Shown in pieces: positions 11,352-24,274 of a DNA stretch of 64,000 nt. The stretch is taken from contig CM047430.1 of the NCBI GenBank assembly GCA_026168455.1, positions 67,371,044 through 67,435,043 of the forward strand, written 5' to 3'. Positions within the stretch are counted from its first letter, which is position 1. Every line of letters starts with the position of its first letter. The notes below the pieces were generated by a model. The model was given only the letters and a program-made list of their open reading frames with translations. It was not told where the DNA came from and searched no databases. Position numbers and translations under genes: made by a program. This DNA comes from Theocolax elegans (lineage: Eukaryota; Arthropoda; Insecta; Hymenoptera; Cerocephalidae).

Positions 11352-13588
11352 TAAAAACCAAAATATGCAATGAATTATAAATTTTTTACAAACTAAATAC
11401 AAAATAAATATGTGTATTTGACTGTTTTACACAAGTGTTGATTGACTGGTGAATTTTTAACCACTTATACCGTGTCTCTGATGGGGTAAATTTTGTATTG
11501 ACATATGAAAAAGTACCACAGAATAGGATATTTACCGATTTTTACTGTATAATATAGTAAATAATTTAATTTTTTAATTTTGACTCTAAATCGCTCGGGC
11601 GCGTGTTTATTAGAAAGTATATATTATTCAGTCTTTCCGAGCCAATTTGTGTTACTCAATATAGAGTAGAATGACCGAATAATATTTAACAACAATAATA
11701 ATAATAATAATTTCTAATAAATAATTTAATATTCGTATTTGAACTTTCACAAGATATAAGCGTAAATGTATTGCTGTTAATGTACCTTCGCGCACAAATT
11801 GGCAACGAATCAATTGGTAAATTAAGTTTAGATTACTTTCACAAAGTGTACTATCGAAAGAGTATAGGTGGATAGAAGTATAAAGTATAAAAGCAATAAA
11901 CCGACGAGTGAAATAAAAAAAATATATAGAGAGACATAAGAATCTGGCAGTTTTATCGGAAATATAAAGTTTGGTGTAGCAGCGAGTCTGTCGTCGTCGA
12001 GCTTACAATAATCGACCGTAAAGCATCGCGTTAATAAACCGTCGGCGACGGTCACCGAGCGAGTGCACATACAAACACTCTCGTATAGAGACACGGGTGA
12101 GCTATATAAAACGAGTATCGTCTACATCGTTGTCGTCATACTCATACCCAACGGAAGCTACCCTACGAGCAAGAGCAAACTTTCTTCTCGGGAAATTGAG
12201 CCGGATTTGAGTTACCGAACGGCATGTGTACGTGTGTGCGTGTACACGGACATCCTTTCTCTTTCTTGCAAACCCTCGGGATCGTACAAACTGAGCGTGA
12301 CTCTCCTTCGTGCTCGATACATTCATCGTCCCAAAGGGGAGGAAAACTTATAAATAAAGGGAGGGATACGAGAGGGCGGAAGCATCACTACGAATAAGAC
12401 CATAGGCGCCACCCCTCTATCCTCGTCAATCTGGATGAGGGTTAATAAAAATCAACGGTAACGCACATTTTCTCTTCATATTCCTTCGTATGTGCTCGTT
12501 AATTGTCTCGTGTATGCTCGCGATCTATGCGTGCACTACATCTCTCGCTCTCTCTCTCTCTCTCTCTCCTCTGTCTCTCCTCTCTGTGTGTATAATGCGT
12601 GATTTATTGACTATATTTGCGGCACGCGCGACGATCGCCCAGCAATATCGAATATTACCGATCATGAGAAAGCTTCTACGAGCTTTCGTTTACACATCGT
12701 GTAACATTGATTTTGATTCTCTTTGTCCTGTATATACTCCACTCTCGTCATGTTGTCCAACTTTACTCGATGATTTTTCTGTCTTTCACGTTTGATGTGC
12801 TAAATCGAGAGAGTGTTCTAATCGAATTACACACTCGTTTCGTGTTATATTATTATCTTATACTAAGCCGTATTTCCAGTTTATTTAACTTGCATATTAC
12901 GATAATATATTTCATTTAATTGCTTACCATTTGTTACAGACTTACAATTTAATAAGATTTTCATAAATACATAATTATGATTCTATCGTTGCAAGATATG
13001 AATAGCTATATTCTTAATTGTTAGACGTATATTTATGTTGCAAAATGTTTGTCTTATATTTCTGTCAGACAATGAATCCTCACGAATGCAGTCGGGTGCG
13101 TGAGAAAAAAAATGTAATAAAGTCAAAGAAATATTTAAATAAATAATATCTTGATCGTTGAATCATTGACCCATTAATATTGAGATACGTTTTGATTATA
13201 TAAAAAAAAGGGGGTACGTGAATTCCGCTTAATTGGAAATTGAAACGCGCATCTCACATACCGCCTTAAAAAAAGTGAATGACAAACGAGAAGATGAAAA
13301 TAAAAGAGAAGCGAAGGAAAAATAAAAATAATCGACGAAGAAGAAAAATTTATCGTTCAACACGGTTTCTATAGAGTTTCATGTGTGGCATTTGGCATTA
13401 AGAACGGCTATTCGGACCGATAAAAGTGAGTTTTATTTAGTGTAAATTACTAAAATTCAGCATTAATTTTTGCATAATTGCGTTATAAAGAACATCGAGT
13501 CGACAAGTTAATCTTCTCCATTCCCACGTTCTCCTATAACACTCGACGCGGTCGCGCAGAAAGCGAAAGAAAAAATACCGGTAGAGAG

Positions 13589-13598
<10 letters not shown>

Positions 13599-13627
<29 letters not shown>

Positions 13628-14062
13628 GAATAAAGGACAGAGAGAAATAGTTGTAGACTGAGACGTCTCTTTCTCTCTTAGAATAGATACATTTCTCTCT
13701 TTACATATACGACACGCTTTCTTCTTCGAAGCGAATGATCGAGGACTCGGCGTCATTGTGCGCCATAAGTTTCGAAAAATTTTCAGTGGCGTTACACTCT
13801 TAACAAAGTCCTCATCCGCGCGTCGTCACCACTTAATCTCGCTCGCGCTTTCTCTCCCTTATATGCTCTCTTATTTACACGTACCTATATACGAGTACAA
13901 TAATTTCAGTCGCATTAGTCTCGCCGAGGAGTTACGAGGGGACATTGTTCTCTCTGCCTTTTTCCCACAGGCACCAGGAGAGAACGAGAGCATCCAGTCA
14001 AAAGGGACGAATGAACGATATGGCCAAAGCACGGAAGTAGTCGCGTAAATCCTTCAACTCGC
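13599..14062. other. copy-B-specific 464-bp segment between GA tracts
   Basis: It occupies the position that A and C fill with 1.66 kb. It starts within a long GA tract (about 13590-13623) and ends at a CT tract (about 14063-14075). The sequence is moderately GC-rich, with no match elsewhere in the window. Open frames of 64-96 codons here have no recognisable family. It may be a second part of the ancestral locus that A and C lost, or an assembly jump between microsatellites. Confidence 0.85.
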
Positions 14063-15624
14063 CTCTCTCTCTTTCTCCTCGGCAGAGAGCGTAGAACTCC
14101 AAGAGACAAAGATCTTAACGGCCTCGGGCTCTTTTACGGCTATTGGCGATCAAGAGACTTTGTGTCCCCTTCCTCCCTTCCCTCGCAAAGGTACGAAACG
14201 ATCCTCGAAGATGTCGAGCTTGGATTTTTTACGGGCTCGAGTTTTCCGAGGCTCGGGCGCTTAAACGACGACACCGCAAAACGACGTATTGATGTCGCGC
14301 GTTCTTATGGTGGTACTCTATCCTATCGTGTCTCTATCGAACCGAAAGGAAGTTTAAACCGATATATAAAGATTTCACAGTGGGCACGATTCCTTATAGG
14401 ATCTTATCTCTACCGTTCATTCAAACTTATTGATTTCTAAAGAGGGCCTCGTCGATTGGAAATCTTGAATAGTAACTGCTCACTCTGATTGATTTTTATG
14501 GTATGCTATAGTATACTCGTCATTCACTTTTACCTCCTCGAAATAAATTGTCTCTTGGGATCGATTGACTGTTTACTCACTTGAATTTCGTAACATTCTT
14601 ATTTTTTTTTATTCGCATATCAATGCAAAATACACATTGGTAAATGTAATCGTATTGACGTACATTTTGAGGAACGTATATTAAAATTTACTATATTGTT
14701 TAGTAAGGAAGGTGCAGACCGTCAAAATAAATGTATTATATTTACAAACCATATAGGTATACATAGCTTACGAGATGAATTGTAGAAAAAAATTATATAC
14801 TTATGTTAAATGTCACTAAATAAATACTAATGTTGTGAATTCCAATACCCTGGGTGAACGCGTTCCAAAAATATATAGACCGTTATCCTCCCTCTGATAG
14901 TAATATAAAAAATTTTTATAAGTCACTTATTTTAAAATGACGAAAAAATACGATATTAATAAAAATTATGCAAGAGTAAAGTTATATACTTTTATTTATT
15001 TGTCTGTACTCCAAACAAGAATGAAACAATTAATCTAAATTTCAAGTTAATTATTAAATAATTCGGTAGTTTAATGATAATTACTTTTTCTTTCATTGTT
15101 ATTGCTCTTTTCTTCTTTTCGATTAAGGAACTAAGGTATTTACTACGCCAGAATAAATATCGGAGGAGATTACAGGCAGAGTCATTTTAAGTTTTAACGG
15201 GGTTTCCTCCGCGCAATGTCGGTGGCATTATCAAATAATTGAGAGGTGTAATTCAGCCCTATCTCTTCTTCATCCCCAGGTCTTTCCAAATACTTTTTAC
15301 TTTAGTTCTCTTCCTTTTTTTCATCTCCTTTCTTCTTATACGTTCTATCTGAATTTTCAATTCACCTCAATACATATCTGAAATTAAATTGCGAAATCTT
15401 ATCGACAACTTGTACATAATTCTTATTCGATAACTTCTTATCGACCGTTCGTTATTATTTTTATATAATTATTTCATTAGGATGTTCAATATCAACGTCT
15501 ACTTTATAAGTATATATCGTGTAATTTTGAATATGTGTAAAAATTTGTTTATAGCGGATTTGTTAATAATTTAGGTATAGTTTTAGTTATTAGTTTTTGG
15601 CGTAAATAAGTACCTTTATGTGTA

Positions 15625-16070
15625 GAGCCGCGGTGGCTCATGGGTAGAGCTCCCGACTCTCACACCGAGGGTCGTGGGTTCGATCCCAGACGTGTACCTC
15701 TGAAAATTTTTTCATGTGCATTTTTCGAACACCGCGACTCAGTGGCTCGGCGTGTCACTATAATGTGACGCCAGTTCAGGTGCTTGTGCGTTTCGTGCAT
15801 TTTTCAGTGCATGAGAGGCACGGGCATCTGAACTATAGGGAACGTTAGGGACGCGAAGATGTAAAGAGGATCGCGGTGGTTCCATCGGGAGGACAGGAAA
15901 CTGTAATTATTAGACTAATTACAGTGACCGATGATATCTTCCGATGGACACAAGCACCACTGTTTCAACTACATGTGCTTTGTTTACAGACACACCGTTC
16001 ACCTCCGTCGCTGATTAGCCCTGGCAGCATAAATAGAGCGACGTTAAAAAAAATAAAAAAAAAAAAAAAA
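15625..16070 (+). mobile_element. full-length tRNA-derived SINE (copy B)
   Basis: Inverted counterpart of the SINE in copy A, here on the plus strand. The A-box-like stretch is at about 15634-15650, the B box at 15677-15687 and the A-rich tail ends at 16070. The duplications CCTTTATGTGTA (15613-15624) and CCTTTATATGTA (16071-16082) are retained. It has a private C to A change near the tail, lengthening the A-run. Confidence 0.85.
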
Positions 16071-17367
16071 CCTTTATATGTACTTATGCAATTGTGGCAT
16101 TAAGATGCACAGAAAAGTAAAATATTGAAAGAAATAAATGTTTAATTGAATATAAAATACATTTATTTAAGTCTATTTTATTTTAGTTTGAATAATATTC
16201 ACTTAAATCTACAAAATATTTATTTTTTTATTTATTTCAATAACGTAGAATTATATTTGTACAACATTTTTTTTAAAAACATTATTTTTCGCGTAATAGT
16301 TAATATTATTACATATTCCTTCACTGCTTTTTATAACGACGATACGAAGATTTAACTATTGGAGGGAATATAAAAGTAAAAAAACAAATACGTATACAAT
16401 AAGATTATTCTATAAGAATAATAAAATATATCGAAAATAAAATAAATAATCGAAGGAAGTATTTGATCGTAAAGTGAAATTTGGTCGAATATCGCGCATA
16501 AAATTGTTCTCGTGGCACTCGAGTCTAGGTATCGCATAATAATAATATTTTGTACTTGCTCCCCGGTATCGCGGATAGGCGACGAGGCAATTTCAGAAAG
16601 GGTTTGGGTGGGCAGAAAATCGAGGCGCACAGTTATAAGTCGCGAGGAGGAAAGGGGGTGAGGGTGGAAGAGGAAGAGAAGGAGGAAGAGAGGAAAAAAT
16701 AGGAAAGACCGAGAGAGAGGCTCGCTATCGCCAGCATAGCTCTTTGAGAAAATTCCGTAGAGTATAGGTAGACGCTCGCGAAACGAAATGCTTCTCGAAG
16801 CGCGAAGAAGCACAGAAGCAAGGAACCCAGACGAAATAAACAAGTCCGAGCGAAATGCCCTCGTACATCTCGCGGAAAGATTAAACAGTTAATAAGAATA
16901 ACAGTCTCGTGAGGGGGTGGTACGGGGACGTTGGGCGAGATATCTCGTCCCCCTTATATTCCGCGAAAGTGCAGATCCGAGACGGCGAGCGCGCGAGTGT
17001 GAGTGCGCGGATGTGGAGGTAGGGAGGACCGAAGGAGAGAAAACCAAGAGGGGTTTCTTGCCTTTCTCGCGAGTTGGTTCTCCTCGCGGAGGAGGACTAC
17101 GTTCCCCGAGGGCGGAGGGAAGGGGAGAGATTTCCCTGGGTAGTTGGAGGGAAATGGCGGCCATCTTTCCCGCGGGCTCTCCTCGAGAACCAATCGCCTC
17201 TCTCCCCGGACCATTAAGGCGGCAACTTCGGCTGAAGAATTGCTCCTAGCACGTTAGACACATTTTCTTACTTTTCCTTTATTCCTCCTTTCCTCTCTCC
17301 CTCTTCCTCTCCTGCTTTCTCTCTCCCGGGGCTGGAGCAGCATCTCGCACCGGGTACCTTTTCGCGT

Positions 17368-17399
<32 letters not shown>

Positions 17400-19269
17400 C
17401 CTGGATCCCCATCGCAGCATCCCCTCGACCCGACCTCCTCCTAAGAAGAAGAGAGCCTTTCCTTTCTTTAGTCGGTTCTTTTTTTAAAAACCTTATTCCC
17501 CGGGAGCTGCAGCATCTATCTCTCCTTCTCGCGGAGCCTTTCGCGTTTCTTCTTTTGTTCAACCCCCTCGAACGAAGAAAGGAAAATTCAAACCCGACTT
17601 TACTCGTATACGTCTCCGTATAGATGCACGCATACTCGACTAATGCGCGCTCTTCATCCCTCGAGTCGAGCTCCATCGAACGGCAGGTGGCTGACCTTAA
17701 TAACGCGCGCACCGCGCGCCAATGTCCTTTTTACCCTAGGTTCCAACGTACCGAGAACACCAATGATCACCCAAAAATCTCAAAAGGGAAAAATAGACGG
17801 CTGCGCCTCTTAAAAAAGCTCCATATCCATCTTCGTGGAACACGTCCTTGACGTTCCGTGTGGTTGCGCTGAAATTAACAATTTACCATTTTTCCTCATG
17901 GTTTAGAGAGCTCACTGGAGAACGGACAGCCGTCAACGTCATTACATCGACAAAGGGATCAATTCTATTCTCCCGTGATTTATTGCTCAAAATTTTTCGT
18001 ACGTTAATCGATGTGTTTCACCGAAAAATTTGAAAAATAAACGTAATAGATAATTTTATATTAAAATTCGTATAACTTCTATAAGAGAAACCTTCGTACG
18101 CCATCGTACTGTATACGATAATAATTCAACGATTACGTTTCTTTTCGTTGTACGTGTTTGTACACTAGAATCACGATTTTATTTTTTTTTTCATTTGGGA
18201 ACATTAAATTAATGTATTTCCGTATAGTCAGCTTTTTTTTAAATATTTTGTCGATTTTTCTAAAGAAGCTACAGAATATAATAATCAATTTAATACTACA
18301 AATTTAATCATTATCCTAATTTCAAATAACGACTGCAATATTCATATAACGATATTTATATTTGGGTCAATGAAATAACAAATACATGTTACGTAAATAG
18401 TAATCATTATTCACGTGACTTTAGAGTAACCGATCGAGCAATAATATAAAAAAAATATAATACCTTTCGAAAAATTAGATTATCCCAATTGATTCGTTTT
18501 GTTAATATACAGAGGAATAATGTTTGCGACAAATGAATATGTATTGACTATTTATTATCTTGTATAACAAATTTTTCTCTTATAGAAGTTATACGAATTT
18601 TAATATAAAAATTATCTATTACGTTTATTTTTCAAATTTTTCGGTGAAACACATCGATTAACGTACGAAAAATATTTTGAGCAATATAAATCACGGGAGA
18701 ATAGAATTGATCCCTTTGTCGATGTAATGACGTTGACGGCTGTCCGTTCTCCAGTGAGCTCTCTAAACCATGAGGAAAAATGGTAAATTGTTAATTTCAG
18801 CGCAACCACACGGAACGTCAAGGACGTGTTCCACGAAGATGGATATGGAGCTTTTTTAAGAGGCGCAGCCGTCTATTTTTCCCTTTTGAGATTTTTGGGT
18901 GATCATTGGTGTTCTCGGTACGTTGGAACCTAGGGTAAAAAGGACATTGGCGCGCGGTGCGCGCGTTATTAAGGTCAGCCACCTGCCGTTCGATGGAGCT
19001 CGACTCGAGGGATGAAGAGCGCGCATTAGTCGAGTATGCGTGCATCTATACGGAGACGTATACGAGTAAAGTCGGGTTTGAATTTTCCTTTCTTCGTTCG
19101 AGGGGGTTGAACAAAAGAAGAAACGCGAAAGGCTCCGCGAGAAGGAGAGATAGATGCTGCAGCTCCCGGGGAATAAGGTTTTTAAAAAAAGAACCGACTA
19201 AAGAAAGGAAAGGCTCTCTTCTTCTTAGGAGGAGGTCGGGTCGAGGGGATGCTGCGATGGGGATCCAGG

Positions 19270-19301
<32 letters not shown>

Positions 19302-20602
19302 ACGCGAAAAGGTACCCGGTGCGAGATGCTGCTCCAGCCCCGGGAGAGAGAAAGCAGGAGAGGAAGAGGGAGAGAGGAAAGGAGGAATAAAGGAAAAGTA
19401 AGAAAAATGTGTCTAACGTGCTAGGAGCAATTCTTCAGCCGAAGTTGCCGCCTTAATGGTCCGGGGAGAGAGGCGATTGGTTCTCGAGGAGAGCCCGCGG
19501 GAAAGATGGCCGCCATTTCCCTCCAACTACCCAGGGAAATCTCTCCCCTTCCCTCCGCCCTCGGGGAACGTAGTCCTCCTCCGCGAGGAGAACCAACTCG
19601 CGAGAAAGGCAAGAAACCCCTCTTGGTTTTCTCTCCTTCGGTCCTCCCTACCTCCACACATCCGCGCACTCACACTCGCGCGCTCGCCGTCTCGGATCTG
19701 CACTTTCGCGGAATATAAGGGGGACGAGATATCTCGCCCAACGTCCCCGTACCACCCCCTCACGAGACTGTTATTCTTATTAACTGTTTAATCTTTCCGC
19801 GAGATGTACGAGGGCATTTCGCTCGGACTTGTTTATTTCGTCTGGGTTCCTTGCTTCTGTGCTTCTTCGCGCTTCGAGAAGCATTTCGTTTCGCGAGCGT
19901 CTACCTATACTCTACGGAATTTTCTCAAAGAGCTATGCTGGCGATAGCGAGCCTCTCTCTCGGTCTTTCCTATTTTTTCCTCTCTTCCTCCTTCTCTTCC
20001 TCTTCCACCCTCACCCCCTTTCCTCCTCGCGACTTATAACTGTGCGCCTCGATTTTCTGCCCACCCAAACCCTTTCTGAAATTGCCTCGTCGCCTATCCG
20101 CGATACCGGGGAGCAAGTACAAAATATTATTATTATGCGATACCTAGACTCGAGTGCCACGAGAACAATTTTATGCGCGATATTCGACCAAATTTCACTT
20201 TACGATCAAATACTTCCTTCGATTATTTATTTTATTTTCGATATATTTTATTATTCTTATAGAATAATCTTATTGTATACGTATTTGTTTTTTTACTTTT
20301 ATATTCCCTCCAATAGTTAAATCTTCGTATCGTCGTTATAAAAAGCAGTGAAGGAATATGTAATAATATTAACTATTACGCGAAAAATAATGTTTTTAAA
20401 AAAAATGTTGTACAAATATAATTCTACGTTATTGAAATAAATAAAAAAATAAATATTTTGTAGATTTAAGTGAATATTATTCAAACTAAAATAAAATAGA
20501 CTTAAATAAATGTATTTTATATTCAATTAAACATTTATTTCTTTCAATATATTTACTTTTCTGTGCATCTTAATGCCACAATTGCATAAGTACATATAAA
20601 GG

Positions 20603-21049
20603 TTTTTTTTTTTTTTTTTATTTTGTTTAACGTCGCTCTATTTATGCTGCCAGGGCTAATCAGCGACGGAGGTGAACGGTGTGTCTGTAAACAAAGCACA
20701 TGTAGTTGAAACAGTGGTGCTTGTGTCCATCGGAAGATATCATCGGTCACTGTAATTAGTCTAATAATTACAGTTTCCTGTCCTCCCGATGGAACCACCG
20801 CGATCCTCTTTACATCTTCGCGTCCCTAACGTTCCCTATAGTTCAGATGCCCGTGCCTCTCATGCACTGAAAAATGCACGAAACGCACAAGCACCTGAAC
20901 TGGCGTCACATTATAGTGACACGCCGAGCCACTGAGTCGCGGTGTTCGAAAAATGCACATGAAAAAATTTTCAGAGGTACACGTCTGGGATCGAACCCAC
21001 GACCCTCGGTGTGAGAGTCGGGAGCTCTACCCATGAGCCACCGCGGCTC
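20603..21049 (-). mobile_element. full-length tRNA-derived SINE (copy C)
   Basis: The same insertion as in copy A carried by the duplication, with identical length and the same flanking duplications (20591-20602 and 21050-21061). It is not an independent insertion. Confidence 0.85.
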
Positions 21050-22611
21050 TACACATAAAGGTACTTATTTACGCCAAAAACTAATAACTAAAACTATACC
21101 TAAATTATTAACAAATCCGCTATAAACAAATTTTTACACATATTCAAAATTACACGATATATACTTATAAAGTAGACGTTGATATTGAACATCCTAATGA
21201 AATAATTATATAAAAATAATAACGAACGGTCGATAAGAAGTTATCGAATAAGAATTATGTACAAGTTGTCGATAAGATTTCGCAATTTAATTTCAGATAT
21301 GTATTGAGGTGAATTGAAAATTCAGATAGAACGTATAAGAAGAAAGGAGATGAAAAAAAGGAAGAGAACTAAAGTAAAAAGTATTTGGAAAGACCTGGGG
21401 ATGAAGAAGAGATAGGGCTGAATTACACCTCTCAATTATTTGATAATGCCACCGACATTGCGCGGAGGAAACCCCGTTAAAACTTAAAATGACTCTGCCT
21501 GTAATCTCCTCCGATATTTATTCTGGCGTAGTAAATACCTTAGTTCCTTAATCGAAAAGAAGAAAAGAGCAATAACAATGAAAGAAAAAGTAATTATCAT
21601 TAAACTACCGAATTATTTAATAATTAACTTGAAATTTAGATTAATTGTTTCATTCTTGTTTGGAGTACAGACAAATAAATAAAAGTATATAACTTTACTC
21701 TTGCATAATTTTATTAATATCGTATTTTTTCGTCATTTTAAAATAAGTGACTTATAAAAATTTTTTATATTACTATCAGAGGGAGGATAACGGTCTATAT
21801 ATTTTTTGGAACGCGTTCACCCAGGGTATTGGAATTCACAACATTAGTATTTATTTAGTGACATTTAACATAAGTATATAATTTTTTTCTACAATTCATC
21901 TCGTAAGCTATGTATACCTATATGGTTTGTAAATATAATACATTTATTTTGACGGTCTGCACCTTCCTTACTAAACAATATAGTAAATTTTAATATACGT
22001 TCCTCAAAATGTACGTCAATACGATTACATTTACCAATGTGTATTTTGCATTGATATGCGAATAAAAAAAAATAAGAATGTTACGAAATTCAAGTGAGTA
22101 AACAGTCAATCGATCCCAAGAGACAATTTATTTCGAGGAGGTAAAAGTGAATGACGAGTATACTATAGCATACCATAAAAATCAATCAGAGTGAGCAGTT
22201 ACTATTCAAGATTTCCAATCGACGAGGCCCTCTTTAGAAATCAATAAGTTTGAATGAACGGTAGAGATAAGATCCTATAAGGAATCGTGCCCACTGTGAA
22301 ATCTTTATATATCGGTTTAAACTTCCTTTCGGTTCGATAGAGACACGATAGGATAGAGTACCACCATAAGAACGCGCGACATCAATACGTCGTTTTGCGG
22401 TGTCGTCGTTTAAGCGCCCGAGCCTCGGAAAACTCGAGCCCGTAAAAAATCCAAGCTCGACATCTTCGAGGATCGTTTCGTACCTTTGCGAGGGAAGGGA
22501 GGAAGGGGACACAAAGTCTCTTGATCGCCAATAGCCGTAAAAGAGCCCGAGGCCGTTAAGATCTTTGTCTCTTGGAGTTCTACGCTCTCTGCCGAGGAGA
22601 AAGAGAGAGAG

Positions 22612-24274
22612 AGAGAGAGTGTGTGTGTGCGTGAGCGAGTGAGAGAGGGAGATTGACTTTTTCGTGGCGCGTGTGTGCACTCGCTTGTCCTCGATAAATA
22701 TATATACGAACGCGTTCTTCAAAGGGAGAGGGAGAAAGAATAAGGTGATTCCAAGAGACGTATAATACAGACAGGAGCGAGCACTTTGGATCTTCGAAAA
22801 AGAGAGTAGAAATGGACAGAGAAAGGGGGAGTGGAGTGAGAGAGAGAGAAAGGGCGGAGAGAAAGGTCTCTGGAAAAGATGGGATTAGTCGAGGTTGGGA
22901 CACGAGTTTACGCTACATCTAGATTGAGATGCGTTCCTTTGGTCGCGAGAACCTCACGGGGGTGCGTTCACGGAGGTGGAGACCTTCGCTCGAGGAAAAA
23001 AATGAGATAGTCCTACGAGATAAATACCGAGCTGAGGGGGCGAAAAATAAAGAAACAACTGGGAGAAAACGACCACGAGAGATAAATAGATGGATCAAAT
23101 TTATTACGTTTTCGAATAACCGGAGACTCTCCGTCCGAGAGCCTCGCCTCTGGCATGCGCTCGTAATAAGATATCAAATGTTTTGTTTTCTGGTATTTTG
23201 AATTTAGTATGCGTCACCGAACATTTATTTGTTGCCTCGGCATTTCCGAGGAACGATAATTATTCATTGCTTCATTACTGTAACATGCGTTGCGCACTCG
23301 CTTCATATTAATTCCCTTTTTCTTTTTCTTTCGAAATATAATATTTGATGAAAATTCAAATATGTTTGGTATAAAGCAATGTTACAACTATGAGTGCAAT
23401 ACGCTTTCTGCCTTTTTTTAAGAGCATACTTATAAAATGTATAATAAAGAATCATTAGATTTAATCGGTTTTTGCCACTAATACATAATTTATTAATTTA
23501 TTCCAAGTATATATACGATATTCAGTGCTCAAGGCTGCTTAACAATTCGACCGAATATATGCAAATGATTGACCGATTAGGCTCAACTCGTAATTAAAGG
23601 TCGTAACATAATTTAACGGGCGCGCCGAGATTAAGAAACGAAAGAAATAACATAATTTAAAAGATAGCGATTCGAAGTAAAGGAAGACATCATCAGAAAA
23701 CGATCCTCCGTTTTTCGCAACCATGACAAACGAGCTTAAGTTTGGAGAATATATAAATATAATGAACCGTACAGCTCACTCGCCTAAACTTTCCTTCAAA
23801 ATCCATAACAGCTAAGATTTTCTCCGTTGGATCGGCGGCTGACAAAAACATGTATATAAAAATTCGTAGTTGGGGAGGGTGGAGCTCCCTGAAAATTGAG
23901 AAACGATCGGAATAAGACCACCCTTGGCGGTACAGTTTATCTTGTCTATTTCATTATTTTCTTTAGAAAGAAAAGAACCGGCGGGTAAAGTGGAGAGAAA
24001 AACGAACGGCTAGTATTTATCGCGCCGCCTACCTGCTGTCTCTCCCCTTCTCTGATAATGTCGGGCAAACCGTTTCCACGGATTCGTGGACGAGCAACCG
24101 AGGGGAAAGGAAAAGAGGAGAGCCAGTTACAGTCTCGCGCCTCGAGTAATTGCCTCGCCGGGCCAAATTTATTGATGCTAGAAAAGTTGTTTCAGGGATG
24201 AAACGGACGGCAGTTGATTACCTATGAATGTACAACTGATGGCGTCGTCTCTCATCCTGGCTTATCCCTTGTTT
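22612..24274. other. GA-bounded 1.66-kb segment (copy C counterpart)
   Basis: The same sequence as 5002-6664, carried in copy C. Its presence in both forward copies and absence from the inverted one is what separates B from A and C. Confidence 0.85.

Larger units (their letters stand above)
10667..18090 (-). repeat. copy B of the triplicated segment (inverted)
   Basis: Reverse complement of A positions 9613 down to 964. It starts at the base after the foldback element and ends at 18090, where copy C begins. It is about 1.2 kb shorter than the matching part of A because A 5002-6664 is replaced by unrelated 13599-14062. It also has private small changes: one CA unit missing in the run before the promoter-like island, C to A in the SINE 3' end, and a lost AG near the A-equivalent of 8850. 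At some sites B agrees with C against A (A-equivalents 1455, 1716, about 8833), and at a T-run near A 4100 it agrees with A against C. B is therefore not a simple mirror of either neighbour. Confidence 0.95.
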
